From contig NZ_CP109435.1 of assembly GCF_036227125.1 (NCBI RefSeq), positions 5,456,001 to 5,520,000 on the forward strand: a stretch of 64,000 bases of DNA, written 5' to 3'. The notes under the pieces were generated by a model, which was not told where the DNA came from, made no database searches, and was given only the letters and a program-made list of their open reading frames with translations. Origin of the DNA: Streptomyces sp. NBC_01485. Its GTDB lineage: Bacteria; Actinomycetota; Actinomycetes; Streptomycetales; Streptomycetaceae. Positions 1 through 7,160 of this stretch are shown one piece after another; within the stretch, counting starts at the first letter, position 1; the number at the start of each line of letters is the position of its first letter. The translations under genes and the position numbers were made by a program.

Positions 1-13
1 CACAACGCGCGTA

Positions 14-43
14 GAACCGCGGTGCCCAGATGCGCCGCGGTTC
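14..43 (-). terminator. Hairpin terminator after the ATPase gene
   Basis: A 9-bp perfect stem (GAACCGCGG at 14-22, CCGCGGTTC at 35-43) with a 12-base loop starts immediately after the TGA of the leftward ATPase gene. No U-run follows, which is usual for Streptomyces terminators. Confidence 0.6.
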
Positions 44-44
44 G

Positions 45-590
45 TCATTCGCCGGAAGTGCGCGGACTGCGTGGACTGCGCGGCCCATGCGGCCCGTGCG
101 GAGCGGGCAGCCGGAACAGCGCCCAGACGACCTTGCCGCCCAGGCTGCTGGAGAGCGGGTGCCAGCCCCAGCTGTCGGCGAACGAGTCCACGAGGAACAG
201 TCCGCGGCCCGACTCCGCCGAGAAGTCCTCGCTCTCACGGGGCAGCGGACTGTCACGGCTGGGGTCGCGCACCGCGCACACGAGCCGCCCGGTCCACCGC
301 ATCAGGTGCAGCCGCACGGGCGGATGCTGATTCCTTGTGCTGTCGTCCGAGGACAGTCCGTGTCTCAGCGCGTTGGTCACCAGCTCCGAGACGACCAGAC
401 AGACGTCGTCGAAACAGTCGGCCACGTCGTCCCACTGGTCGAGGGTCCGCTTGGTGAACTGCCGGGCTTCGCGCACCGCTTCGAAGCGGGCGGGCAGAGC
501 ACACGAGGCGGCGTCGGACACGGCCGCGGGATCAAGCGGCGGAAGGCCCTGCCGTAACGGCTCGAGCATGGTCGATCCATTCGTCCCCAT
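45..590 (-). CDS. ATP-binding regulatory protein (RsbW/HATPase_c type anti-sigma-like)
   Basis: A 181-residue single GHKL ATPase domain, the size of the many stand-alone anti-sigma-factor-like ATPases of Streptomyces. The N box is SELVTNALRHG (about 68-78, Glu69 and Asn73) and the second glycine box is SGRGLFLVDSF (127-137). The first glycine box is degenerate (RDPSRDSP). A Pro/Gly/His-rich tail ends the protein. The ATG at 590 is chosen because GGGAG lies 8 bases upstream; an ATG seven codons in is the alternative. Codon 12 is TTA, so translation should need the bldA tRNA, which links the gene to development or antibiotic control. It is divergent from an XRE/DUF5753 regulator, an arrangement like whiJ/abaA-type loci. 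Its partner sigma or regulator is unknown. Confidence 0.8.
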   Translation of the reverse strand: MGTNGSTMLEPLRQGLPPLDPAAVSDAASCALPARFEAVREARQFTKRTLDQWDDVADCFDDVCLVVSELVTNALRHGLSSDDSTRNQHPPVRLHLMRWTGRLVCAVRDPSRDSPLPRESEDFSAESGRGLFLVDSFADSWGWHPLSSSLGGKVVWALFRLPAPHGPHGPRSPRSPRTSGE

Positions 591-907
591 GCGAGGCACT
601 CCCGGGATTCGCGGTCGTTGCGATGCAGCGGTGGCGCGGGACCATGTTTTCTGATGCGCACTGCGGATGCAAGGGCAGATGCACGTGCACGTGACCGAAA
701 TGGACCCGCCCGTACCGCTTCTTGGCCATTTTTTCCGCCAAGTTCCCACTCGCCGAGGGCACTTCCCTCGCTTTCCCCACACCCTTCCCTCGCATCACGC
801 TGTGCGTATCCTTTGGCTTCTTTCCATCTCTGTAATCGGACGAGTACTGCTCGAAGTGTTTTAGTGGCAGACTGCGGCCCTTAAGACGGCTGGGGAGGCT
901 GGCGAAC
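591..907. promoter_or_regulatory. Divergent intergenic region between ATPase and XRE genes
   Basis: This 317-base non-coding stretch is less GC-rich than its surroundings. It must hold the promoters for both divergent genes. A clear ribosome binding site (GGGGAGG, 892-898) serves the rightward gene. I see no convincing paired -35/-10 elements, operator palindrome or small gene. Confidence 0.5.
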
Positions 908-1768
908 GTGAGCGCGGGAGAGCCCGGATCGGTGGTGCGGCGGATGCTGCTCGGTTCGCAACTACGGCGGCTGCGTGAGGCACGGGGCATCACGCGCGAG
1001 GCGGCCGGATACTCGATCAGGGCGTCGGAGTCGAAGATCAGCCGGATGGAACTGGGCCGGGTGAGCTTCAAGACCCGGGACGTGGAGGACCTGCTGACGC
1101 TGTACGGCATCTCGGACGACGCGGAGCGCCAGGCGCTCGTCGGACTCGCCCGCGAGGCCAACGTCGCGGGCTGGTGGCACAGTTACTCGGACGTCCTGCC
1201 CAACTGGTTCCCCACCTACGTCGGTTTGGAGGGCGCGGCCGCGCTGATCCGGGCGTACGAGGTGCAGTTCGTGCACGGCCTGCTGCAGACCGAGGCCTAC
1301 GCCCACGCGGTCGTCAGCCGCGGCATGAAGGGCGCGAACGCCGCCGACATCGACCGGCGCGTCGCGCTGCGCCTCGAGCGGCAGAAGTACCTCGTCGCGG
1401 AGAACGCCCCCGACTTCCACATCGTCCTCGACGAGGCCGCCCTGCGCCGCCCGTACGGCGACCGCGAGGTGATGCGCGGGCAGCTCCAGCACCTGATCGA
1501 CGTCTCCCAGCGCCCGAACGTGCGGCTGCAGGTGATGCCGTTCAGCTTCGGCGGGCACTCCGGCGAGTCCGGCGCCTTCACGATCCTCAGCTTCCCGGAG
1601 TCCGACCTCCAGGACGTCGTCTATCTGGAGCAGCTCACCAGCGCCCTCTACCTGGACAAGCGCGAGGACGTCGGCCAGTACGAACAGGCGCTGAAGGAGC
1701 TCCAGCAGGACAGCCCCGGACCGGACGAGAGCCGGGACCTGCTGCGCGGACTGATCCAACTGTCCTAA
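908..1768 (+). CDS. XRE-family transcriptional regulator with DUF5753 domain
   Basis: A 286-residue protein. An N-terminal helix-turn-helix of the XRE/Cro type (about 15-70, with QLRRLREARGITREAAG and SKISRMELGR) is followed by the DUF5753 ligand-binding-like domain typical of WhiJ/BldB-associated Streptomyces regulators. The start is GTG with GGGGAGG 9 bases upstream. Family knowledge: such regulators usually work with a small DUF397 protein, and often sit beside a stand-alone HATPase. The HATPase is present here (divergent), but no DUF397 gene follows; the next 100 bases hold no coding frame. It probably regulates the divergent promoter region; the signal is unknown. Confidence 0.85.
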   Translation: MSAGEPGSVVRRMLLGSQLRRLREARGITREAAGYSIRASESKISRMELGRVSFKTRDVEDLLTLYGISDDAERQALVGLAREANVAGWWHSYSDVLPNWFPTYVGLEGAAALIRAYEVQFVHGLLQTEAYAHAVVSRGMKGANAADIDRRVALRLERQKYLVAENAPDFHIVLDEAALRRPYGDREVMRGQLQHLIDVSQRPNVRLQVMPFSFGGHSGESGAFTILSFPESDLQDVVYLEQLTSALYLDKREDVGQYEQALKELQQDSPGPDESRDLLRGLIQLS

Positions 1769-1795
1769 CCGGCGTCTCTCCCAACTCCCCTGAAA

Positions 1796-1815
1796 CACAC
1801 GTACGATGACGTGTG
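1796..1815. promoter_or_regulatory. Inverted repeat upstream of the aldehyde dehydrogenase
   Basis: A 7-bp perfect inverted repeat (CACACGT, 6-base spacer, ACGTGTG) lies 57 bases before the dehydrogenase start and 27 bases after the XRE regulator stop. Its size and place fit an operator, and no regulator can be assigned. Confidence 0.4.
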
Positions 1816-1872
1816 ATCAGATCGTGTTGCCGAGCGGTCGGAGCCGATCGCAGCAGGGGATTGAGGGTTCAC

Positions 1873-3333
1873 ATGTCGTCCTATTTCACCGACCTGGCCC
1901 AGCAGTACATCGATGGCAAGTGGCGTCTGGGCAAGGGGTCCTGGGACATCATCACCATCAACCCCTACGACGGTGAGAAGCTCGCCTCGATCACCACGGC
2001 CACCGTCGAGGAGATCGACGAGGCCTACCGCGCCGCCGCCCGCGCCCAGAAGCAGTGGGCCGCGACCAACGCCTACGCCCGCCGCGCGGTCTTCGAGAAG
2101 GTGCTGCGGCTGGTCGAGGAGCGCGAGGCGGAGATCAGCGAGGTCCTGGTCGACGAGGCTGGCGGCACGTTCGGCAAGGCCGCCTTCGAACTCCACCTCG
2201 CCAAGGAGTTCCTGCGCGAGTCGATCCACCTCGCGCTCAGCGCCGAGGGCCGCATCCTCCCCTCGCCGATCGACGGCAAGGAGAACCGCGTCCACCGCGA
2301 GCCGGTCGGCGTGGTCGGCGTGATCAGCCCCTTCAACGTGCCCTTCCTGCTGTCGCTGAAGTCCGTCGCCCCCGCGCTGGCCCTGGGCAACGGCGTGGTG
2401 CTCAAGCCGCACCAGAACACCCCGATCTCCGGCGGCACCGTCATCGCCAAGCTCTTCGAGGACGCCGGTCTGCCCCCGGGCCTGCTGAACGTCGTCGTGA
2501 CCGACATCGCCGAGATCGGCGACGCCTTCCTGGAGCACCCGATCCCGCGGGTCATCTCCTTCACCGGCTCCGACAAGGTCGGCCGGCACGTCGCCACCGT
2601 CGCCGCCTCGCACTTCAAGCGGTCCATCATCGAACTCGGCGGCAACAGCGCCTTCGTCGTCCTCGACGACGCCGACCTCGACTACGCGGTCGACGCCGCC
2701 GTCTTCAGTCGCTTCGTCCACCAGGGCCAGGTCTGCATGGCCGCCAACCGTGTCCTGGTCGACCGTGCGGTGGCCGACGAGTTCACCGAGAAGTTCGTCG
2801 CCAAGGTGAAGACCCTCAAGGCCGGCGACCCGCGCGACCCCCAGACCGTTATCGGCCCGCTGATCAACTCCTCGCAGGCGGAGGCGGTCTCGAACATCGT
2901 CCGGCAGGCGATTGCCGAGGGCGCGAACGCGCTGGTGCACGGTACGACGACCGACAACGTCGTCGCGCCCTCCGTGCTCGCCGACCTTCCCGCCGGCTCC
3001 GCGCTGCTCCAGCAGGAGGTCTTCGGCCCGGTCGTCTTCCTCAACACCTTCGACGGCGAGGAGGAGGCCGTCCGCCTGGTCAACGACACGCCGTACGGCC
3101 TGAGCGGCGCGGTCCACACCGCCGACGTCGAGCGGGGCGTCGCCTTCGCCAAGCAGATCGACACCGGCATGTTCCACGTCAACGACGCCACCGTCCACGA
3201 CGAGCCGATCGTCCCCTTCGGCGGCGAGAAGAACTCCGGCGTCGGCCGCCTCAACGGCGAGACGACCCTGGAGGCCTTCACCACCACCAAGTGGATCTCG
3301 GTCCAGCACGGCCGCAGCGGCTTCCCTTTCTGA
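1873..3333 (+). CDS. NAD(P)-dependent aldehyde dehydrogenase (aromatic-aldehyde type)
   Basis: A 486-residue aldehyde dehydrogenase of normal family length that oxidises an aldehyde to the acid with NAD(P)+. The general base is Glu254 in IIELGGNSAF and the catalytic nucleophile is Cys288 in HQGQVCMAANR. The cofactor-side glycine motif is FTGSDKVG. The overall wording resembles benzaldehyde/vanillin dehydrogenases, so an aromatic substrate is likely but not proven. The ATG at 1873 has GAGG 6 bases upstream; an in-frame GTG at 1813 lacks a site. It appears monocistronic, with its own upstream inverted repeat. Confidence 0.9.
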   Translation: MSSYFTDLAQQYIDGKWRLGKGSWDIITINPYDGEKLASITTATVEEIDEAYRAAARAQKQWAATNAYARRAVFEKVLRLVEEREAEISEVLVDEAGGTFGKAAFELHLAKEFLRESIHLALSAEGRILPSPIDGKENRVHREPVGVVGVISPFNVPFLLSLKSVAPALALGNGVVLKPHQNTPISGGTVIAKLFEDAGLPPGLLNVVVTDIAEIGDAFLEHPIPRVISFTGSDKVGRHVATVAASHFKRSIIELGGNSAFVVLDDADLDYAVDAAVFSRFVHQGQVCMAANRVLVDRAVADEFTEKFVAKVKTLKAGDPRDPQTVIGPLINSSQAEAVSNIVRQAIAEGANALVHGTTTDNVVAPSVLADLPAGSALLQQEVFGPVVFLNTFDGEEEAVRLVNDTPYGLSGAVHTADVERGVAFAKQIDTGMFHVNDATVHDEPIVPFGGEKNSGVGRLNGETTLEAFTTTKWISVQHGRSGFPF

Positions 3334-3384
3334 GCACTGTTCTGAGCACCGGTCGGGCGGGCAGGTGCCGCAGGAACCCGGCGG

Positions 3385-3396
3385 GCAGGTACCTGC
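3385..3396. promoter_or_regulatory. Palindrome in the padR promoter
   Basis: A perfect 12-bp palindrome (GCAGGTACCTGC), with a further GGTACCTG half-site directly downstream at 3399-3406, lies 35 bases before the padR start. PadR-family repressors commonly bind such dyads in their own promoters, so autoregulation is the natural reading. Confidence 0.45.
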
Positions 3397-3430
3397 CGGG
3401 TACCTGTCCGCCACGCCCTAACCTGGGCGC

Positions 3431-4072
3431 ATGTCAGCGATCCGTCTTCTCGTGCTGGGCGCGGTGCGTCAGCACGGGCGGGCCCACGGCTACCAGGTGC
3501 GCGGCGACCTGGAGTACTGGGGCGCCCACGAGTGGTCCAACGCCAAGCCGGGTTCGATCTACCACGCCCTGAAGCAGATGGCGAAGCAGGGACTGCTGCG
3601 CGAGCACGAGACCGCCCCGTCCACCGCGGGCGGCCCGCCGCGCACCGAGTACGAGATCACCGAGGCCGGCACCGAGGAGTACCTCAGGCTGGTGCGCGAG
3701 GCGCTGACCTCGTACGACCAGAGGATGGACATGAAGACGGCGGCCATCGGCGCCGTGGTCGACCTCCCGCGCGCGGAGGCCGTGTCGCTCCTGAAGGAGC
3801 GCGTCCGCCGCATCGAGGAGTGGCGCTCCACCGTCACCGGGGAGTACGTCCCCGAGGGCGGCCCGGAGCAACTGGGCCACATCGGCGAGATCATGAACCT
3901 CTGGACCCACACGGCGGACGCGGACGCCGAGTGGACCCAGGGCCTGATCGCCCGAATCGAGGGCGGCGCCTACACCTTCGCGGGGGAGGGCGCCCCGTTC
4001 GTCGGCGTACTGGCAGAGGGCCAGGAAAACCCGTACGGGACGGGGGAGCGGCATCCGGGGGATTCCCGCTAA
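3431..4072 (+). CDS. PadR-family transcriptional regulator
   Basis: A 213-residue protein. The N-terminal PadR winged helix (about 1-85) has the usual landmarks LVLGAV at the start, GSIYHALKQM in the recognition region and RTEYEITEAG in the wing. It is followed by a helical dimerisation domain of the Vir/AphA type and a short polar tail. There is no ribosome binding site. Instead TAACCT (3419-3424) sits exactly six bases before the ATG, which suggests a leaderless mRNA. The palindrome at 3385 is a likely self-operator. The regulated target is unknown; the aldehyde dehydrogenase upstream is one candidate. Confidence 0.85.
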   Translation: MSAIRLLVLGAVRQHGRAHGYQVRGDLEYWGAHEWSNAKPGSIYHALKQMAKQGLLREHETAPSTAGGPPRTEYEITEAGTEEYLRLVREALTSYDQRMDMKTAAIGAVVDLPRAEAVSLLKERVRRIEEWRSTVTGEYVPEGGPEQLGHIGEIMNLWTHTADADAEWTQGLIARIEGGAYTFAGEGAPFVGVLAEGQENPYGTGERHPGDSR

Positions 4073-4073
4073 G

Positions 4074-4247
4074 GACTACCACTATTCAATTTTCAACGAG
4101 CGATACGGCGACAAACAGGCACCGGACGGCCTCGACCTCACGGCCGCCCTCTCCAGCGTCGTCCGCGCCCTGGAGGAGGTCGGCCGGCGGCAGAGGATGC
4201 GGCCCAAGCCCATGGACGGACCGGGCGCCTTCCTGAGCACCCCCTAG
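4074..4247 (+). pseudogene. Open frame without start, possible gene remnant
   Basis: The padR-gadB gap contains a 57-codon open frame ending in TAG at 4245-4247, in a different frame from padR. It has no ATG or GTG start in the gap outside its far C-terminal part. The translation looks protein-like (a Tyr/Asn/Phe-containing start, then an amphipathic stretch TAALSSVVRALEEVGRRQ), and the first 30 bases are AT-richer than the neighbours. It may be the C-terminal relic of a lost gene. I do not recognise it, and it could also be chance in GC-rich DNA. Confidence 0.25.
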
Positions 4248-5656
4248 TGATGGAACCCGGTAGCCGCCCCCTTGTCCCGTGTCGACGGTCCCGACTGGCG
4301 CCGGAGTTCCGGCAGCAGGCGGGTCAGGTCCTCCACGAACAGCTCGGCGAGATCCTCCGAGAAGCCGTTTCTGCAGACGACCCGCAGGACCGACAGGTCT
4401 TCCCGGTTCGGCGGGAAGGTGTACGCGGGCACCAGCCAGCCGCTCTCACGCAGTCGCCGGGAGACGTCGAACACGTCGTACGCCTTCACGTCCGGCGCCG
4501 TCGTGAAGGCGAACACCGGCAGCTCGTCGCCCCGGGTGAGGAGCCGGAAGTCGCCGAGCGCCTCCACCCGGTCGGCGATGCCCCGGGCCACGGCCCGCGC
4601 GGACCCCTGCACCGCCCGGTAGCCCTCGCGGCCCAGCCGCAGCAGCGTGTAGTACTGCGCGACGACCTGCGCCCCCGGCCGGGAGAAGTTGAGCGCGAAG
4701 GTCGGCATGTCGCCGCCCAGGTAGTTCACGCGGAACACGAGCTCCTCCGGCAGGGCCTCCTTGTCGCGCCACAGCGCCCAGCCGACCCCCGGATACACCA
4801 GCCCGTACTTGTGCCCCGAGGTGTTGATGGACGCCACGCGCGGGAGGCGGAAGTCCCACACCAGGTCCTCGTCGAGGAAGGGGGCGATCATCGCGCCGGA
4901 CGCGCCGTCCACATGCACCGGAATGTCGAGGCCGGTCCGCTCCTGGAAGGCGTCCAGGGCGGCGCACAGCTCGGCGATCGGTTCGTAGGAGCCGTCGAAG
5001 GTGGAGCCGAGGATGCCGACGACCCCGATGGTGTTCTCGTCGCACAGCTCGGCCGCGGCCTGCGGGTCGAGGTGGAACCGGTCCCCCTCCATGGGTACCT
5101 GACGGGCCTCCACCTCCCAGAAGGTGCAGAACTTGTCCCAGCAGACCTGGACGTTGACCCCCATCACGAGGTTGGGACGGACATCCCGCGCGGGATAGCG
5201 GTCGGCGTTGCGCTGAGCCCAGCGCCGCTTCATCGCCATCCCGGCGAGCATGCACGCCTCGCTCGACCCGGTCGTCGAACACCCGACGGTCGCCGACGGG
5301 TCGGGCGCGTTCCACAGGTCGGCGAGCATCGCCACACAGCGCCGCTCCAGCTCGGCGGTGCGCGGATACTCGTCCTTGTCGATCATGTTCTTGTCCCGGC
5401 ACTCCGCCATCAGCACCCCGGCCTGCGGCTCCATCCACGTGGTGACGAAGGTGGCCAGGTTGAGCCGCGCGTTGCCGTCCAGCATCAGTTCGTCGTGCAC
5501 CAGCTGGTACGCCGTCGACGGCGGCATCGGGGTGTCCGGCAGCCGGTGTTTGGGCGGCGCCTCGGTCATACCGCCGAGCGGATCTGCCTCGCCGTAGAAG
5601 GGGTTCACGGAGAGGGGACGCTCGTCGGGCTTCTGGGGACCTTTGTGGAGGGGCAT
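4244..5656 (-). CDS. Glutamate decarboxylase
   Basis: A 470-residue PLP-dependent group II decarboxylase that converts L-glutamate to GABA and CO2 while consuming a proton. The PLP lysine is Lys283 in NTSGHKYGL. HVDGASGAMIAPF supplies the PLP-ring Asp region, and the N-terminal NPFYGEADPLGG and VTTWMEPQA segments are typical of GadA/GadB-like enzymes. The ATG at 5656 has GGGAG 8 bases upstream; an in-frame TTG at 5671 is rejected. It is followed downstream only by the convergent padR region. A ClC channel gene lies just upstream on the same strand. The pairing recalls acid-resistance modules in which ClC antiporters balance charge during decarboxylation. Confidence 0.9.
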   Translation of the reverse strand: MPLHKGPQKPDERPLSVNPFYGEADPLGGMTEAPPKHRLPDTPMPPSTAYQLVHDELMLDGNARLNLATFVTTWMEPQAGVLMAECRDKNMIDKDEYPRTAELERRCVAMLADLWNAPDPSATVGCSTTGSSEACMLAGMAMKRRWAQRNADRYPARDVRPNLVMGVNVQVCWDKFCTFWEVEARQVPMEGDRFHLDPQAAAELCDENTIGVVGILGSTFDGSYEPIAELCAALDAFQERTGLDIPVHVDGASGAMIAPFLDEDLVWDFRLPRVASINTSGHKYGLVYPGVGWALWRDKEALPEELVFRVNYLGGDMPTFALNFSRPGAQVVAQYYTLLRLGREGYRAVQGSARAVARGIADRVEALGDFRLLTRGDELPVFAFTTAPDVKAYDVFDVSRRLRESGWLVPAYTFPPNREDLSVLRVVCRNGFSEDLAELFVEDLTRLLPELRRQSGPSTRDKGAATGFHH

Positions 5657-5742
5657 GGCTTCTTCTCCCAACTGCGGAGCGACGACCGCCGGGCGGCGTT
5701 CTACCGCTTCATCGGATCGAGGGGCCTGATCGGTTCACGCGC

Positions 5743-7026
5743 TCACCGCACCGCCGTTCCGTCGTCGTGCAACTGCATCTGCGGCCGCCCCGTCACCAGC
5801 AGCCAGGCCGGCAGCGAGGCGATGCACAGCAGGGCGATGATCGAGGGCGAGGCGACCAGCGCGGCGGCGACGAACAGGCTCAGCCAGCCCTGCCGGGTGA
5901 TGGCCAGAAGGACGCCCAGCACCCCGGTCGCCACGCCCACCGCCGGATGGACGCCCGGCACCAGGGCGTGGGCGGTGAGACCGAGGGCGGAACCCACGAA
6001 CACGGCCGGGAAGATCCGCCCGCCCCGGAATCCGCAGGAGGCGGCGACGAGCAGCGCGGCCAGCTTCACCACCGTCATGGTGGCGAACTGCCCGGCCGAC
6101 CAGCCGTCGGGATCGGCCGCCAGCTCCCCGACCTCGTCCAGCCCCTTGAAGAGCGTCAGATGGCCGCCCACGGCCGCCAGCAGCCCCAGCACGACCCCGC
6201 CGGCGGGCAGCGCCAGCATCGGGTGCCGCAGCCGCCCGAACGCGCCGTGGACGTACGGGAACGCGTACACGGCGCACATGCCGAGCACCGCGGCCACCGA
6301 AGCGATCACGAGCGACGCCAGCAGGTCGTCCCACCCGGGGTGTCCGAACGGGGGCAGGTGCAGGTCGAAGGTCGGTTCGTCCACCAGAGTGGTCGTCATC
6401 GAGCCGGCCGCGGCGGCGACCAGCGGCGCGAAGACGTTGTCCCACAGCGGCCCCTCGGTCTGCCGCCCCGCCAGTGCCTCGGAGATCAGCAGGGCCGCCG
6501 CCACCGGCGTCCCGAACAACGCGCCGATCGTGCCCGCCTCCGCGAGTACCACCCACAGCGCGCCCGGTGCCCGCGGCAGGAACCGCCGTCCCAGCCATAA
6601 GGCGAGCCCCACGTTCACGGCGATGATCGGGTTCTCCGGGCCCAGGCTCGGCCCGCCCGCCAGCATCAGGGCGGTCGCCAGCAGCAGCCCGGGCAGTACC
6701 GCCGGCGGCAGCACGCGCGCGTCCAGCCCCATCGTGGCCGGATCCGGCCCGGCATGCCCCGGCACCTTCCACACCACCAGCCCCACCAGGATCCCGGTCG
6801 TGGTGAGCACGACGAGCATCCACAGCACCGAGTACCGGCCCACGCCCAACGCGTCCGGCAGGTTCTGCCACAGCACGTCCTGCAGCAGCCCGGCCACCCA
6901 GCTCACCAGCAGGAGCAGCAGGCTCGCCAGCACGCCGACGGCGAGAGACGGCAGGATCAACGGCAACAGGGCGCGAGCCGGCGTCGCCGGAGCGGGGGGC
7001 GTCTGCCGCGCGTTGTCCTGAGCCAC
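5743..7026 (-). CDS. ClC-family chloride channel or Cl-/H+ antiporter
   Basis: A 427-residue polytopic membrane protein with about ten hydrophobic segments. ClC ion-pathway motifs are visible: GPSLGPE (about 125-131, matching the GSGIP/GxEGP region) and GFRGGRIFPA (matching the GGxFxP motif). The start is set at GTG 7026 because TATCGT lies exactly six bases before it, so the mRNA is probably leaderless; an upstream in-frame start would overlap the tipA promoter. Codon 143 (bases 6598-6600) is TTA, so expression should depend on bldA. It is tandem with glutamate decarboxylase 86 bases downstream, which suggests a shared role in pH or charge homeostasis. The exact transport mode is not decidable here. 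Confidence 0.85.
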   Translation of the reverse strand: MAQDNARQTPPAPATPARALLPLILPSLAVGVLASLLLLLVSWVAGLLQDVLWQNLPDALGVGRYSVLWMLVVLTTTGILVGLVVWKVPGHAGPDPATMGLDARVLPPAVLPGLLLATALMLAGGPSLGPENPIIAVNVGLALWLGRRFLPRAPGALWVVLAEAGTIGALFGTPVAAALLISEALAGRQTEGPLWDNVFAPLVAAAAGSMTTTLVDEPTFDLHLPPFGHPGWDDLLASLVIASVAAVLGMCAVYAFPYVHGAFGRLRHPMLALPAGGVVLGLLAAVGGHLTLFKGLDEVGELAADPDGWSAGQFATMTVVKLAALLVAASCGFRGGRIFPAVFVGSALGLTAHALVPGVHPAVGVATGVLGVLLAITRQGWLSLFVAAALVASPSIIALLCIASLPAWLLVTGRPQMQLHDDGTAVR

Positions 7027-7098
7027 GGGCTCACGATAAGCGGGCGGAACGGTACGAACACCTCGAAGGCGTCTCAAGGTGTCGTTCGGAGGCGGGGC

Positions 7099-7129
7099 TT
7101 GCACCTCACGCGGCGTGAGGACGCACGGT
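7099..7129 (+). promoter_or_regulatory. tipA promoter with TipAL operator
   Basis: A MerR-type promoter. The -35 is TTGCAC (7099-7104), the spacer is an over-long 19 bases, and the -10 is CACGGT (7124-7129). A perfect 7-bp inverted repeat CCTCACG-CGG-CGTGAGG (7104-7120) fills the spacer. This is nearly the remembered S. coelicolor/S. lividans tipA promoter, where thiopeptide-bound TipAL untwists the long spacer to activate transcription. Confidence 0.85.
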
Positions 7130-7160
7130 GGAGGGCGTACCGAGAAGGGAGCGGACGGAA

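Noticed and set aside
45..782. Longer 245-residue start for the ATPase gene
   Set aside because: The extra 64 residues are Cys/Arg/Thr-rich and unlike the family, and a good ribosome binding site precedes the ATG at 590.
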